DNA of 64,000 bases from JANOYJ01 sp963792485 (GCA_963792485.1 CAWBWL010000010.1:191990-255989), one strand, 5' to 3'. Positions 28,438-37,825 are shown, counted from the first letter of the stretch. Notes: generated by a model not told the origin, from the sequence alone. Program-made: numbers and translations.

Positions 28438-29421
28438 TTAAATCCCGCTCATCTTCATGAACTCGTCCGGATAGCGCTGGCCGGCAATGCGCACGGATTT
28501 TGACGCGTCTTCGATCCGAGTCAGATCATCCGGGCTAAGCGCGATGTCCGCGCCCCCGAGATTTTCCTCGAGCCGCTCCAGCCTGCGCGTGCCGGGAATG
28601 GGGACGATCCACGGTTTTTGCGCAAGCAGCCAGCCGAGCGCGATCTGCGCGGGTGTGGCGCCTTTGTCCGCAGCAATGGATTTGACGAGGTCCACCAGCG
28701 CCAAATTCGCTTTCAGCGCCTCCGCCTCAAAACGCGGCACGCGGTTGCGGAAGTCGGATGCGTCAAACTTGGTGTCGGCGTCGATCTTGCCAGTCAGGAA
28801 GCCGCGTCCGAGCGGGCTGAATGGCACGAAACCGATGCCGAGTTCTTCGAGCAGCGGCAGGATCTCCGCCTCAGGGTCGCGGGTCGAGAGCGAGTATTCG
28901 CTTTGCAGCGCCGTAACTGGCTGGACGGCATGCGCGCGGCGGATGGACTTGGCACCCGCCTCCGACATGCCAAAATGCCTCGCCTTGCCCTCAGCGATCA
29001 GGTCCTTGACCGCGCCTGCCACTTCTTCCATCGGCACTGCTGGATCAACGCGATGCTGGTACAGAAGATCGATGCAGTCGATCCGCAGCCTTTTCAGACT
29101 GCCCTCGACCGCTTTGCGAATTTGCTTTGGACGGCTGTTCAATCCGCCGGAGCTGACGCCGGTTGTCTGGTCAATGTCCCAGCCGAATTTTGTGGCGATG
29201 ACAATCCGTCCTTTGAACGGCTCCAGCGCCTCGCCGACCACATCCTCATTTTTCCACGGACCATAGACTTCCGCTGTGTCGAAAAACGTAACCCCGCGCT
29301 CCGCCGCGCCGCGCAGAAAGGCGATCATCTCACCGCGGTCGATTGCCTCGCCATATCCCATGCAGCCGAGGCCCAGGGCGGAAACTTCAAGGCCTTGTCC
29401 GAGAATGCGCTTCTTCATCAT
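28438..29421 (-). CDS. Aldo/keto reductase
   Basis: A 327-residue NADP-dependent oxidoreductase of the TIM-barrel AKR family. Visible: GLGCMGYG near residue 20, FDTAEVYG with the catalytic Asp and Tyr, the Lys in VIATKFG, and LYQHRVDPAVPMEEV with the catalytic His. Its C-terminal end includes IPIPGTRRLERLEENL for cofactor binding. The ATG overlaps the stop of the EamA gene upstream (ATGA). Substrate unknown. Confidence 0.95.
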   Translation of the reverse strand: MMKKRILGQGLEVSALGLGCMGYGEAIDRGEMIAFLRGAAERGVTFFDTAEVYGPWKNEDVVGEALEPFKGRIVIATKFGWDIDQTTGVSSGGLNSRPKQIRKAVEGSLKRLRIDCIDLLYQHRVDPAVPMEEVAGAVKDLIAEGKARHFGMSEAGAKSIRRAHAVQPVTALQSEYSLSTRDPEAEILPLLEELGIGFVPFSPLGRGFLTGKIDADTKFDASDFRNRVPRFEAEALKANLALVDLVKSIAADKGATPAQIALGWLLAQKPWIVPIPGTRRLERLEENLGGADIALSPDDLTRIEDASKSVRIAGQRYPDEFMKMSGI

Positions 29422-30341
29422 GCCTCTCCCACTTCAACGACCGCCGGCTTCTTCCGGTTGGTGATCAGCGCCGACGTGAACCCCGCCACAACAATCAGCG
29501 CCATCCCCGCCATGCTGACTGGCCCCGGCACATGGCTGAACACAATCCATCCTACGATGGCGGCGAAGAAGATGTGCAGATAGTTTACCGGCGCCAGCAC
29601 CGAGGCGGGCGCGACGCGGAAGGCGGCGGTGAAAAGGTAATGACCGAGCGTTGCCGCAAGGCCGATCAGCACGAACAGGAACAGGTCGACGGCTTGCGGC
29701 ATCGGCCCCTTCATTGACCAAGGCAAGTATGCGCCGAAAATCACTGCGCCAACCAGCGCTGTGTGAAACAGCATCGCCATCGTGCTTTCGGTCTTCGCCA
29801 ATGTCCGAGACAGGAGGTAATAACCCACTGTCACCGCAGCGCAGCCAAATGCATAAAGAACACCGAGTGGGTCAAGACCGCCGCCGGGCCGCGCGACCAG
29901 CAAAACTCCGCAGAACCCGGCAATCGCCGCCAGCCAGCCCGCCGGCGTCACCTTTTCGCCAAGCACCGGCATGGCAAGCACCATCACGGCGAACGGAGCG
30001 AGAAAGATGATCGCCAGTGTCTCCGCCACCGGCATGCGAGTCAGTGCGAGGCCTGCGAACAGAGAGGCCGCAGACAGACAGAGCGCCCGCACCATCACCA
30101 GCCCGGTTCGGTTGGTCTTGAGAAGGGCAAGCCCGTATCGCGGCGCATAGATCGCCGCCAGAGCAAGCACGTTGATGATGTATCTGACAGCGACCACAAG
30201 CGGCACATTCCAATTGGTTGCCAAGTGCTTCGTCATGGCGTCTACGCAAGCGAACACGGCGACCGCGCATGTGATCAACGCAATGCCGAGCAGCGGGTGC
30301 TGGTTCGATCTGGAGCCGGATGCTATTGCTGTGGTTGTCAC
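29418..30341 (-). CDS. EamA/DMT-family transporter
   Basis: A 307-residue membrane protein with about ten hydrophobic segments in two EamA repeats. The internal repeat is seen around TRMPVAETLAIIFLAPF and AFRVAPASVLAPVNY. Members export amino acids, metabolites or drugs. Coupled by ATGA to the aldo/keto reductase. Substrate unknown. Confidence 0.92.
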   Translation of the reverse strand: MTTTAIASGSRSNQHPLLGIALITCAVAVFACVDAMTKHLATNWNVPLVVAVRYIINVLALAAIYAPRYGLALLKTNRTGLVMVRALCLSAASLFAGLALTRMPVAETLAIIFLAPFAVMVLAMPVLGEKVTPAGWLAAIAGFCGVLLVARPGGGLDPLGVLYAFGCAAVTVGYYLLSRTLAKTESTMAMLFHTALVGAVIFGAYLPWSMKGPMPQAVDLFLFVLIGLAATLGHYLFTAAFRVAPASVLAPVNYLHIFFAAIVGWIVFSHVPGPVSMAGMALIVVAGFTSALITNRKKPAVVEVGEA

Positions 30342-30405
30342 TTACTGCCTCGTTTTCCGACCGATAGGCCAACCGAATCGTTGAGGCAATCCGAGACAGC
30401 GCCAC

Positions 30406-30966
30406 TCAGCGGAACGTATTGTCCGGTATGCGCATGGCGTCGATGGTGATAGGAAGCATCAGGTTCATGGAAGCCGTTTCAATCATGACATCCGGGAGGT
30501 AGTAAAACCCCCTTATCCGCAGTGCGATCTCGCCCGTTCCGATGTATTGCTCGCAGGTGATCAAGGCAAAATCCGGCAGGTCGCTGAGGTCCGCGCGCAA
30601 ATCAAGAAACAGATGATTGTCGCCACCGTCGACCGCACCGTTCATTCTCAATTGCTGGCGCGGAGTCTGCTCCAGAAACTGGCATGCCGTGTCCGTATCG
30701 CGGGGCGTCGCAGTGCTTGGCAGCATGCTTGCAAGCGCCGGGCTCGCCATGAAGTGCAGCAGCTGCCAGTCAATATAGGCCATGCCGCCACCCACCTTGG
30801 CAAGTTCGGCTTTCCAGGCGGCCATGTCAGCCGCTTCGGCAAGGTCCGCCTTAACGACAGAACGGACAATTGGCTCGAAGGATTGGGCATTGCCCGGCAA
30901 GGGTGAGGCAAAATTCAAAAACGCGGCGGCGGCAAGGCTCAGCGGCGCGGATGCGGGCAACCTCAT
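30406..30966 (-). CDS. Secreted protein of unknown function
   Basis: A 186-residue protein with a likely signal peptide (about 1-27, cleavage after GNA). Two Cys remain (in TACQFLEQT and LITCEQYI) and could form a disulfide. I do not recognise a family. It has its own promoter space, and no operon is apparent: the EamA gene upstream on the same strand starts 64 bases on. Confidence 0.65.
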   Translation of the reverse strand: MRLPASAPLSLAAAAFLNFASPLPGNAQSFEPIVRSVVKADLAEAADMAAWKAELAKVGGGMAYIDWQLLHFMASPALASMLPSTATPRDTDTACQFLEQTPRQQLRMNGAVDGGDNHLFLDLRADLSDLPDFALITCEQYIGTGEIALRIRGFYYLPDVMIETASMNLMLPITIDAMRIPDNTFR

Positions 30967-31205
30967 TCTGGTCTCCTGATATGGATGGCACCCCCACCTG
31001 GCCCCAGGTTATCTGTCCGAGTTGCGGTTGTCAAAATCGCTTCTTCAGCAAAGCGGGCTGTCATCGGCAGTGCTTCGCAAGCAGCCGGAGGGAAATGGCT
31101 GAAAGTGATCGACAATCCAATTGGCGATTATCTTTTGCGGCGAAGTGACGGCCGCGTTTGCCCTCCCAAACCGGGAGAGCAAACTTAGGTCACGGTATGT
31201 CAAGC

Positions 31206-33299
31206 TCAATTTGGCTTCAATCCCGCCGCAAATCGCACCAGCTTCAAGAACTCGCCGCGATAGCCGAACGCATCCGTTCCCTTCGCGCCGGAAGCCAGCT
31301 GCTCGATATCGCCGAGGCCATAATTCGCCACCTGATCCTCATCGCGCAGCTTCTGCCCGAACGCGCTGACGGCTATGCCGAAGCGCACATCTTCCGCTGC
31401 TGCCGCCAAATCCGCCACGGCGTTCGCATCGGTCACCGGCTGCGTGACGAGGCGGCTGATGGCCTCGCTCGGCAGCTTGTAGCGGATTTTGACGAAAGCG
31501 TATTCGCCGGTCGCGTCGGACGCGGGTTTTGCGTCTTTCGTCTCGTAGCGCAGCGGGTCGTTTGTGCCCGGCGCGCCCTTCGGCGTCATTTCATAGATCG
31601 CCGTCACCGTGTGGCCCGAGCCGATATCGCCCGCGTCCACCCGGTCATTGTTGAAATCCTCATTGTTCAAATGCCGCGTCTCATAGCCGATCAGCCGGTA
31701 TTCCGAGATCGTGGCCGGATTGAATTCGACCTGGATTTTGACATCCTTGGCAATGGTGAACAGCGAGGCTGTCGCTTCCTGCACCAGCACCTTCTCCGCT
31801 TCGCCGAGCGTATCGATATAGGCGGCGATGCCATTGCCGTTCTGCGCCAGCGTCTGCATCAGATTGTCCTGATAATTGCCCTCGCCAAATCCGAGCACAG
31901 ACAGGAACACGCCGGACTTACGCTTGTCCTCGACAAGCTTTTTCAGCGCCTCGTCATCCGCCGCGCCGACATTGAAATCGCCGTCGGTGGCGAGCATGAT
32001 GCGGTTGACGCCGTCCTTGACGAAAGCCTGTTCGGCCAGCGCATAGGCCGCGTTGATGCCCGCTTCGCCCGCCGTCGAGCCGCCGGGCTGGAGATTGTCG
32101 ATGGCGGCGAGGATTTTCGCCTTTTCCGCTGCCTTGGTTGGTTCCAGCACCACGCCCGCATTGCCGGCATAGGTGACAATCGAAACCGTATCCGTCGGCT
32201 TCAGCTTGTTGACAAGCAGGCGGAACGAAGACTTCAAAAGCGGCAGCTTGTCGGGCTCGTCCATGGAGCCGGAGACGTCCAGCAGAAACACAAGATTGGC
32301 CGGCTTCTGTTCGACGACAGGCAGGTCATAGCCCTTGATGCCGACATGCAGGAGCTTGTTATTCGGGTTCCAGGGCGAGGGGGTGACGGTGACGTTCGCC
32401 TTGAACGCCTCCTCGGCCTTCTCCGGCCCCGCATAGGAATAGGGGAAGTAGTTGACCATCTCCTCGATGCGCACTGACTCCTTGTCGGGGATCACACCCT
32501 GATTGAGCGAGCGGCGCAGAGACGAATAGCCGGAGGTGTCGACATCCACCGAGAAAGTCGAGACTGGCTGCGTGGCGACGGCCACAACGCTGTTCGATTT
32601 AAACTCGGGGAACTTGTCGCGGTCCTCGACAATCACCCGCCCGTCCTGCGGCGGCATGTAGGCCGCATCCGCCTCGTTTTGCGGCGTGGCTTGCTTGCGT
32701 TTTCCCATGATTGCCGGGGCAGGGGCCGCCGCCATGGTTTCTGCTGGCGCGGCCTGCGGTTCCGGCGCGGCGGTGGCGGCGCTTTCCTGCTCCACAAGCC
32801 CTTCGGTGAGCGGCGCGTCATCGCGCTGGCGCTCAAGGGCGGGGGCGACCGGCTTTGAGGCGACGGCATCAACCGGCAATGTCTCCTTCTTGCCGGATGA
32901 GACCGCATTTTGCGCATCCTGTCCGCCAAGCGCGGTCTGCGGGACATCGGTTTTCGCGGGTACGTCCTTTTTGGCTTCGGTCACTTCAACTTGGGTGGGC
33001 GCTGCGCTGTAATCCTGCATCACCTGCCATGCGGCAATGCCGGCAATCGGGACAATGACAAGCGTGGCAAGGGCGGACCCTGAGAGATATCTGGCATGCA
33101 TCGTAAGGCTCCATGTCTGGGTTGCGATACGATGAAGACGGGCGAGCACTCCCGATCCTTGGGTTGCCTGCCGATTTTTCTTTGCAGCCTGATCAAACGC
33201 GTCCAGCGCCGTGCGCCGCGCAGAGTCCACAGCGTCGCGCCGCGGTTCGGGTGGCAGGCGCTTGCCCAGCCGTGAAAGGTCAAGTTCGGGATCGCTCAT
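31206..33299 (-). CDS. Transmembrane VWA protein with DUF3520, partner of ECF sigma factor
   Basis: A 697-residue protein. The N-terminal 68 or so residues are polar and predicted cytoplasmic, followed by one membrane helix at about 69-90. Then comes a disordered Ala/Pro-rich linker (about 90-230), a VWA domain with MIDAS DVSGSMDEPDK and ATDGDFN, and a C-terminal DUF3520. YfbK-like proteins have this VWA layout. The start overlaps the ECF sigma stop (ATGA), so sigma and this protein are made together. The short cytoplasmic part could bind and restrain the sigma factor; this is inferred. Confidence 0.9.
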   Translation of the reverse strand: MSDPELDLSRLGKRLPPEPRRDAVDSARRTALDAFDQAAKKNRQATQGSGVLARLHRIATQTWSLTMHARYLSGSALATLVIVPIAGIAAWQVMQDYSAAPTQVEVTEAKKDVPAKTDVPQTALGGQDAQNAVSSGKKETLPVDAVASKPVAPALERQRDDAPLTEGLVEQESAATAAPEPQAAPAETMAAAPAPAIMGKRKQATPQNEADAAYMPPQDGRVIVEDRDKFPEFKSNSVVAVATQPVSTFSVDVDTSGYSSLRRSLNQGVIPDKESVRIEEMVNYFPYSYAGPEKAEEAFKANVTVTPSPWNPNNKLLHVGIKGYDLPVVEQKPANLVFLLDVSGSMDEPDKLPLLKSSFRLLVNKLKPTDTVSIVTYAGNAGVVLEPTKAAEKAKILAAIDNLQPGGSTAGEAGINAAYALAEQAFVKDGVNRIMLATDGDFNVGAADDEALKKLVEDKRKSGVFLSVLGFGEGNYQDNLMQTLAQNGNGIAAYIDTLGEAEKVLVQEATASLFTIAKDVKIQVEFNPATISEYRLIGYETRHLNNEDFNNDRVDAGDIGSGHTVTAIYEMTPKGAPGTNDPLRYETKDAKPASDATGEYAFVKIRYKLPSEAISRLVTQPVTDANAVADLAAAAEDVRFGIAVSAFGQKLRDEDQVANYGLGDIEQLASGAKGTDAFGYRGEFLKLVRFAAGLKPN

Positions 33300-33850
33300 G
33301 GAACGTCCTCCGTCAGCAGTATTTTCAACTTTTTGCGCGCCTCATGCACATGATAGGACACGGTGGATTCAGCGCAGCCCATGGCTTCGGCAGCTTCGCG
33401 GTGGCTCGCGCCATCGGCATAGACGAGCAGCACCGCATCGCGCTGTTTCTCCGGCAGAAGCCGCACCGCCGCCCAAAGCGCGGCATCGGAGTCTTCATCC
33501 GCTCCCGGTCCTTCTTCGACGCTCGGATCAGACATATAGGCTTGCGTTCCGCGCGTTTCCCGTGTCCGCCTGCGGAAAAAATCCGACACCGCGTTGACGG
33601 TCAGCCGCAAGAGAAACCCGCGCAGCGCCCCCGGCTCTTTCAGCGAGAACACCGCTCCGCCGAACTTGGCCATCACATCCTGCGCAATGTCGTCGGCATC
33701 GGTCCGGTTGCCGAGACGACGCCAGGCGCAGCCATGCACCAGTTTGTAATGCCGCTCGACCAGCGCGGAAAACGCAAGGCGATCACCGCCCTGCGCGCGC
33801 CGCACAAGGCTTGCGTCGTCGAGGATCAGAAGACCGCTCACCGCATCCAT
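33296..33850 (-). CDS. ECF-type RNA polymerase sigma factor
   Basis: A 184-residue sigma-70-family protein. Region 2 runs about residues 12-80 (AFSALVERHYKLVH, then DADDIAQDVMAKF). Region 4 is about 120-175 (LLPEKQRDAVLLVYADG, then AAEAMGCAESTVSYHVHEARKKL). No region 1 or 3, as in ECF factors. Its stop overlaps the VWA gene. It probably directs transcription of its own operon and an unknown regulon. Confidence 0.95.
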   Translation of the reverse strand: MDAVSGLLILDDASLVRRAQGGDRLAFSALVERHYKLVHGCAWRRLGNRTDADDIAQDVMAKFGGAVFSLKEPGALRGFLLRLTVNAVSDFFRRRTRETRGTQAYMSDPSVEEGPGADEDSDAALWAAVRLLPEKQRDAVLLVYADGASHREAAEAMGCAESTVSYHVHEARKKLKILLTEDVP

Positions 33851-33945
33851 GAAGGTGAAGACGTTTGGATATTCATGTTCCTTGGGTTCACAGCAAAAAG
33901 AAATGTCATTTAACCGCCATGATGGATAGGGGAGATTGACGCGAA

Positions 33946-34101
33946 ATGCAGGAATGGTTCACAGGCGAGATTGCCGGAGCCGCAATTGCCCTGGCAATCT
34001 ACGGTCTTGCAGGGTTCATATTTGGTAAGAGCGCGCGAACCCTCTGGATTGTGATCGCCGCCTCTGCGCTCTACATCGCCTATCTCTGGTTCAAACCCTG
34101 A
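33946..34101 (+). CDS. Small two-span membrane protein
   Basis: A 51-residue frame: MQEWFTGEIAG, a hydrophobic segment at about 12-28, a GKSART turn, and a second segment about 32-47 ending LYIAYLWFKP. I do not recognise the family. Composition and hydrophobic pattern look like a real inner-membrane peptide, and no alternative gene occupies the space. The stop overlaps the convergent DHFR-like gene by 11 bases. Confidence 0.5.
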   Translation: MQEWFTGEIAGAAIALAIYGLAGFIFGKSARTLWIVIAASALYIAYLWFKP

Positions 34102-34633
34102 CCGGCCGGTAGCTCATCCGCACGATGCTCTTTGGATAGGTCTGGCTGTCGATCAGCTCGAGTTTCGTCATCCCGCCCAATTGAAACGCCGGGATGCCCT
34201 TGCCGAGCAGCACCGGAATGACGAACAGATCAATGCGGGTCAACAGGTCCGCGTCCAGGAACTGACCGGCAATGTCGGCGCCGCCCACGACCCAATGCGG
34301 CCCGGGCGAACGGGATTGGGCGGCAGCGAGGATTTCACCCGCTTTACCATTGGCTGCATCCACCGGTCCGAATGAGGCGTCTATTTTCCCGTGCGTGGCA
34401 ATTGTGCCCTTGATTTCGCCATAGGGCCATTTGCCGAACGAAGCGATTTTGTCGAAAGTCTTGCGACCGATGATAACGCCGCCAACACGTTGGATGAATT
34501 GGTGAAAGCCAAGATCCGGGATGAAGTAGCCATCAAGCCATTTCACATCCCCATCCGGTCCGGCGATGAAACCATCAAGACTGACCGCGGCGTAATAGAC
34601 GACGTCTTCCTGTTTGATGACCGCGGCATCCAT
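34091..34633 (-). CDS. Dihydrofolate reductase/RibD_C family protein
   Basis: A 180-residue protein. YYAAVSLDGFIAGPDGDVKWL is the family start, followed by GGVIIGRKTFD and the core VVGGADIAGQFL. These stand-alone RibD_C-like proteins probably reduce a nucleotide- or pterin-like substrate with NADPH; the actual substrate is unknown. The start at 34633 was chosen because AAGGAG stands 7 bases upstream; a start at 34651 would overlap pth. It begins 5 bases after pth ends. Confidence 0.88.
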   Translation of the reverse strand: MDAAVIKQEDVVYYAAVSLDGFIAGPDGDVKWLDGYFIPDLGFHQFIQRVGGVIIGRKTFDKIASFGKWPYGEIKGTIATHGKIDASFGPVDAANGKAGEILAAAQSRSPGPHWVVGGADIAGQFLDADLLTRIDLFVIPVLLGKGIPAFQLGGMTKLELIDSQTYPKSIVRMSYRPVRV

Positions 34634-34637
34634 TGGA

Positions 34638-35336
34638 TCACTCCTTGCCAAACAGCCTTTTCAGCATCGCCGCCATCGGCCCGGTTTCGGGCATTTTCGG
34701 GACCGCGTGCGGACGGGCCTGCCGGATATGGCTCTGGGCTTTCGGGGCTTCCGCCTTGCGCTGATCGCCATGGCCCAAGGCTACCGCAACCTTGTTCATG
34801 AAGCCAGCATCGTCATTTCGCGCCAGCATGGGCGCAGCATCGGAGACCGCCTCGAGCATGGGATCAAGCCAGGCCTGATCAGCTCTAGCAAAGTCGCTCA
34901 AGACGTAGTTGTGCACCAATTCCTTTGCGCCCGGATGGCCAATTCCAAGGCGCGCCCGGCGGTAGTCCTTGCCGCAATGGGCGTCGATGCTTCGAATGCC
35001 ATTATGCCCGCCGGAGCCGCCGCCGGTCTTGACGCGCAGCTTGCCGGGAAACAGGTCGAGTTCGTCGTAGATCACGACAAGACTTGCGGGTTCGATCTTG
35101 TGAAAGCGCATGGCCTCGCCAACCGCGCGGCCGGAATCGTTCATGAAGGTCTGCGGTTTGATGAGAAGCACGCGCTCGCCATCGAGTTTGCCTTCGGCAA
35201 TCTCGGCGGAGAATTTCTTCTGCCAGGACGAAAAATTATGGCGGCGGGCAATCGCGTCCGCCGCCATAAAACCAATATTGTGCCGGTTGCCTGCGTATTT
35301 CGGGCCGGGATTGCCAAGACCTGCAATGAGCAGCAT
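34638..35336 (-). CDS. pth: Peptidyl-tRNA hydrolase
   Basis: A 232-residue enzyme that releases peptide from peptidyl-tRNA that has dropped off the ribosome. Catalytic His and Asn are in GNRHNIGFM; LLIKPQTFMNDSG, DELDLFPGKLRVK and GGSGGHNGIRS complete the site. A basic, Pro-rich C-terminal extension of about 45 residues is common in Rhizobiales. Directly follows rplY, the usual order. Confidence 0.97.
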   Translation of the reverse strand: MLLIAGLGNPGPKYAGNRHNIGFMAADAIARRHNFSSWQKKFSAEIAEGKLDGERVLLIKPQTFMNDSGRAVGEAMRFHKIEPASLVVIYDELDLFPGKLRVKTGGGSGGHNGIRSIDAHCGKDYRRARLGIGHPGAKELVHNYVLSDFARADQAWLDPMLEAVSDAAPMLARNDDAGFMNKVAVALGHGDQRKAEAPKAQSHIRQARPHAVPKMPETGPMAAMLKRLFGKE

Positions 35337-35354
35337 TGACCCGGCCCTCTTGTT

Positions 35355-35969
35355 TTAAGCCGCAGGCGTTTCCGCCGCGGCAGCAGGCGCAGCTTCCTCA
35401 AGCGCGCCGCCGGGCGAGACGATGGTCGCAACGGTGAAATCGCGGTCGATGGTTGGCTTCAGGCCTTCCGGCAGCTTGACGGCGGAAATGTGCACCGAGT
35501 GACCAATATCCACGCTTGCCATGTCAACTTCAATGAAGTCAGGGATGGAATCGACCGGGCAGGTGAATTCAACTTCGTGGCGCACGATGTTCAGAATGCC
35601 GCCACGCTTGATGCCTGGACTGATGCCCTGATTGATGAAGTGCACCGGAATGTTGACTGTCACACGGGCATTTGCCGACACGCGCAGGAAATCCACATGC
35701 ATCGGTTTGTCGTTGACCGGATGCAGATGGTAATCCTTGGGCAAAACGCGGATTTTTTCGCCGCCAACGTCGAGCGTCGCAACAGTGTGCATGAAGCCGC
35801 CGCCGTGAATCTTGTAATACAGATCCTTATAATCAAGGGAAATGGAAACCGGCGCCTTCTTGTCACCATAGATGACTGCTGGCACCCTGCCGTTGCGGCG
35901 AATGTCCCGGGCGGACCCCTTACCAACCCGTTCGCGCGCCTCGGCCTTGAGCTCGTATGCTTTGCTCAT
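35355..35969 (-). CDS. rplY: 50S ribosomal protein L25 / general stress protein Ctc
   Basis: A 204-residue long form of L25 with the 5S-rRNA-binding N-terminal domain (AEARERVGKGSARDIRRNG, then PAVIYGDKKAPV) and the C-terminal Ctc beta domain. The tail is Ala/Glu rich. Followed by pth with 18 bases between. A hairpin lies in its leader at 36018-36038. Confidence 0.96.
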   Translation of the reverse strand: MSKAYELKAEARERVGKGSARDIRRNGRVPAVIYGDKKAPVSISLDYKDLYYKIHGGGFMHTVATLDVGGEKIRVLPKDYHLHPVNDKPMHVDFLRVSANARVTVNIPVHFINQGISPGIKRGGILNIVRHEVEFTCPVDSIPDFIEVDMASVDIGHSVHISAVKLPEGLKPTIDRDFTVATIVSPGGALEEAAPAAAAETPAA

Positions 35970-36017
35970 GGCAAGACCTTTCTGATGTTATGGAGTGACG
36001 CGGGCTTGGCCGTGTCA

Positions 36018-36038
36018 GAAGCGTTGAAAAAACGCTTC
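36018..36038. repeat. Hairpin in the rplY leader
   Basis: GAAGCGTT and AACGCTTC pair perfectly around GAAAA. The stem ends about 48 bases before the rplY start. On the minus strand the loop reads TTTTC. It could be an autoregulatory site for L25 or a weak terminator facing the opposite way. Not tied to a known leader family by eye. Confidence 0.45.
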
Positions 36039-36217
36039 CATCCGCGCTGCCTCCAAGGGTGTCTGCGCGGACCGGCGGCGTATAGCGGAAGGGCTAAGGG
36101 GATGCAAGGGTTCAGCGACACGCTGACGCGTCCAGCTGAAAGGAGAACAAACCGCTTGACGGCATCCCGGAAGTGACGCCTCCATGCTGGTATCATTTTC
36201 GTCAAACGGGGGTCCTC

Positions 36218-37813
36218 ATGACCAATCCGCTTCTGCGCTTCCACGGTGCTGCGCATACCGTTACGGGATCCTGTTATGAAATTGAGGCAAACGGCGCACG
36301 CATTCTGATCGACTGCGGCCTGTTCCAAGGCTCCAAAACTGTACGCGAGCTCAATTATGGGCCGTTCCCGTTCAAACCGGCAGATGTGGACGCCGTCATC
36401 CTGACTCATGCGCATATTGATCACAGCGGGCTGCTGCCAAAGCTGGTGAAACACGGCTTCGCCGGACCCATCCATGCGACGCCCGCAACGATTGACCTGT
36501 GCTCCGTCATGCTGCCGGACGCGGCGCATATTCAGGAGTTTGAAGTTGAGCAGCTCAACCGCCGCAATCTGAAACGCGGGCGGCCGGAAGTGACGCCGAT
36601 CTACACGATGGCGGATGCGGAGGTCTGCCTGACGCTGTTCCGGCCGCACATTTATGGCGGCTGGATCAATGTGGCGCCTGGCATGCGCGCGCGGTTCTGG
36701 AATGCGGGCCATCTTCTGGGGTCAGCGTCGGTGGAGCTTGAAGTCGCGGCGGCAGGCGGCAAGCCGGTGCGGCTGCTTTTCTCCGGCGACATCGGTCCCG
36801 ACCACAAGCTGCTGCAATCCGATCCCGAAGGGCCGGGCGGCGTCGATTATCTGATCTGCGAATCCACCTATGGCGACCGCGAGCGGGGAACCATCACAGA
36901 CAAGAAGCGGCGGGAGATTCTCGCGAGCGAAGTGCGGGAAGCCGTGAGGGCGGGCGGGCCGCTGATAATTCCTTCCTTCGCCGTGGAGCGGACGCAGGAG
37001 CTGCTGGTCGATTTCCATTATCTGATGAAGGCGAAGGTGATGCCTTCCTGCCAGATTTTCATCGATTCCCCGCTGGCCACACGCGCCAGCGAGGTGTTCG
37101 AGCGCCATGCCAATGAGCTTGACGAAGGTCCAGCGCTGCGCGCGGCGCTGAACTCGCGCAACATCCGGTTCACCGAAACGGTGGAGCAGAGCAAGGCGAT
37201 TGACCGGCTCGGCGGATTTTTCATCGTCATCGCCGCCAGCGGCATGTGCGACGCAGGGCGTATCCGACATCACTTGAAATCCTATCTGTGGCGCAGGAAC
37301 GCGACGGTGATGATGGCGGGGTTTCAGGCGCAGGGGACGCTCGGGCGCATTCTCCTCGACGGGGCGACAAGCGTGCGAATACAGGGCGAGGAGATCAAGG
37401 TCGCCGCGCGAATCCGCCAGATCGATCTTTATTCCGGCCATGCAGACGCGGTCGAGCTTGTGAGTTGGGTGACGGAGCGGCTGCCGGTGTCGCGCAATGT
37501 CTTTTTGACGCATGGCGAAGACGAGGGGCTGACGGGGCTCCGCACCCGCCTCACTGCGCTGCATCCGCCTGAGCAGATCGTCATTCCGCAACTTGACGAT
37601 ACATTTGAGCTGACTTCCTCCGGCGCCAGCCAGATCAATCACCAGTCGCCTCGCCGTCTTGCGCCTGAGAAGGTGGCGCGCCTCGATTGGCACAATGATT
37701 TGTCGAAGCTGCTCTTGGATATCAATGATGAGATGGGCCGGCAGGCCGATGAGAATGGGCGCGCCAAGATGATCCGGCGGCTGCGGCGCGCACTTGAAGT
37801 GAGTTCTTCGTGA
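36218..37813 (+). CDS. Metallo-beta-lactamase/beta-CASP RNA-processing nuclease family protein
   Basis: A 531-residue protein. The metal motif THAHIDHSG is near residue 62, then NAGHLLGSAS with a further His, FSGDIG with the Asp, and SGHAD in the RMMBL end. The beta-CASP insert covers about 210-390 (PSFAVERTQELL, IDSPLATRASEV, ASGMCDAGRIRHHL). Relatives act as exo- or endoribonucleases. The start at 36218 yields the family N-terminus MTNPLLRFHGAAHTVTGS. Confidence 0.94.
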   Translation: MTNPLLRFHGAAHTVTGSCYEIEANGARILIDCGLFQGSKTVRELNYGPFPFKPADVDAVILTHAHIDHSGLLPKLVKHGFAGPIHATPATIDLCSVMLPDAAHIQEFEVEQLNRRNLKRGRPEVTPIYTMADAEVCLTLFRPHIYGGWINVAPGMRARFWNAGHLLGSASVELEVAAAGGKPVRLLFSGDIGPDHKLLQSDPEGPGGVDYLICESTYGDRERGTITDKKRREILASEVREAVRAGGPLIIPSFAVERTQELLVDFHYLMKAKVMPSCQIFIDSPLATRASEVFERHANELDEGPALRAALNSRNIRFTETVEQSKAIDRLGGFFIVIAASGMCDAGRIRHHLKSYLWRRNATVMMAGFQAQGTLGRILLDGATSVRIQGEEIKVAARIRQIDLYSGHADAVELVSWVTERLPVSRNVFLTHGEDEGLTGLRTRLTALHPPEQIVIPQLDDTFELTSSGASQINHQSPRRLAPEKVARLDWHNDLSKLLLDINDEMGRQADENGRAKMIRRLRRALEVSSS

Positions 37814-37825
37814 TGCACCGGCAAC

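Noticed and set aside
28433..28448. Hairpin GCGGG/CCCGC between the propeller and aldo/keto reductase genes
   Set aside because: Short stem without a T-run, overlapping the reductase stop; not enough to call a terminator.
30870..31188. Two overlapping short plus-strand frames, one with CPSCGCQNRF
   Set aside because: The zinc-ribbon-like motif is isolated, no ribosome site is convincing, and the frames overlap each other; not reported as genes.
31158..32477. Long plus-strand frame of 439 codons opposite the VWA gene
   Set aside because: It is Arg/Ile-rich, has no family likeness and mirrors a clearly coding VWA domain on the other strand.
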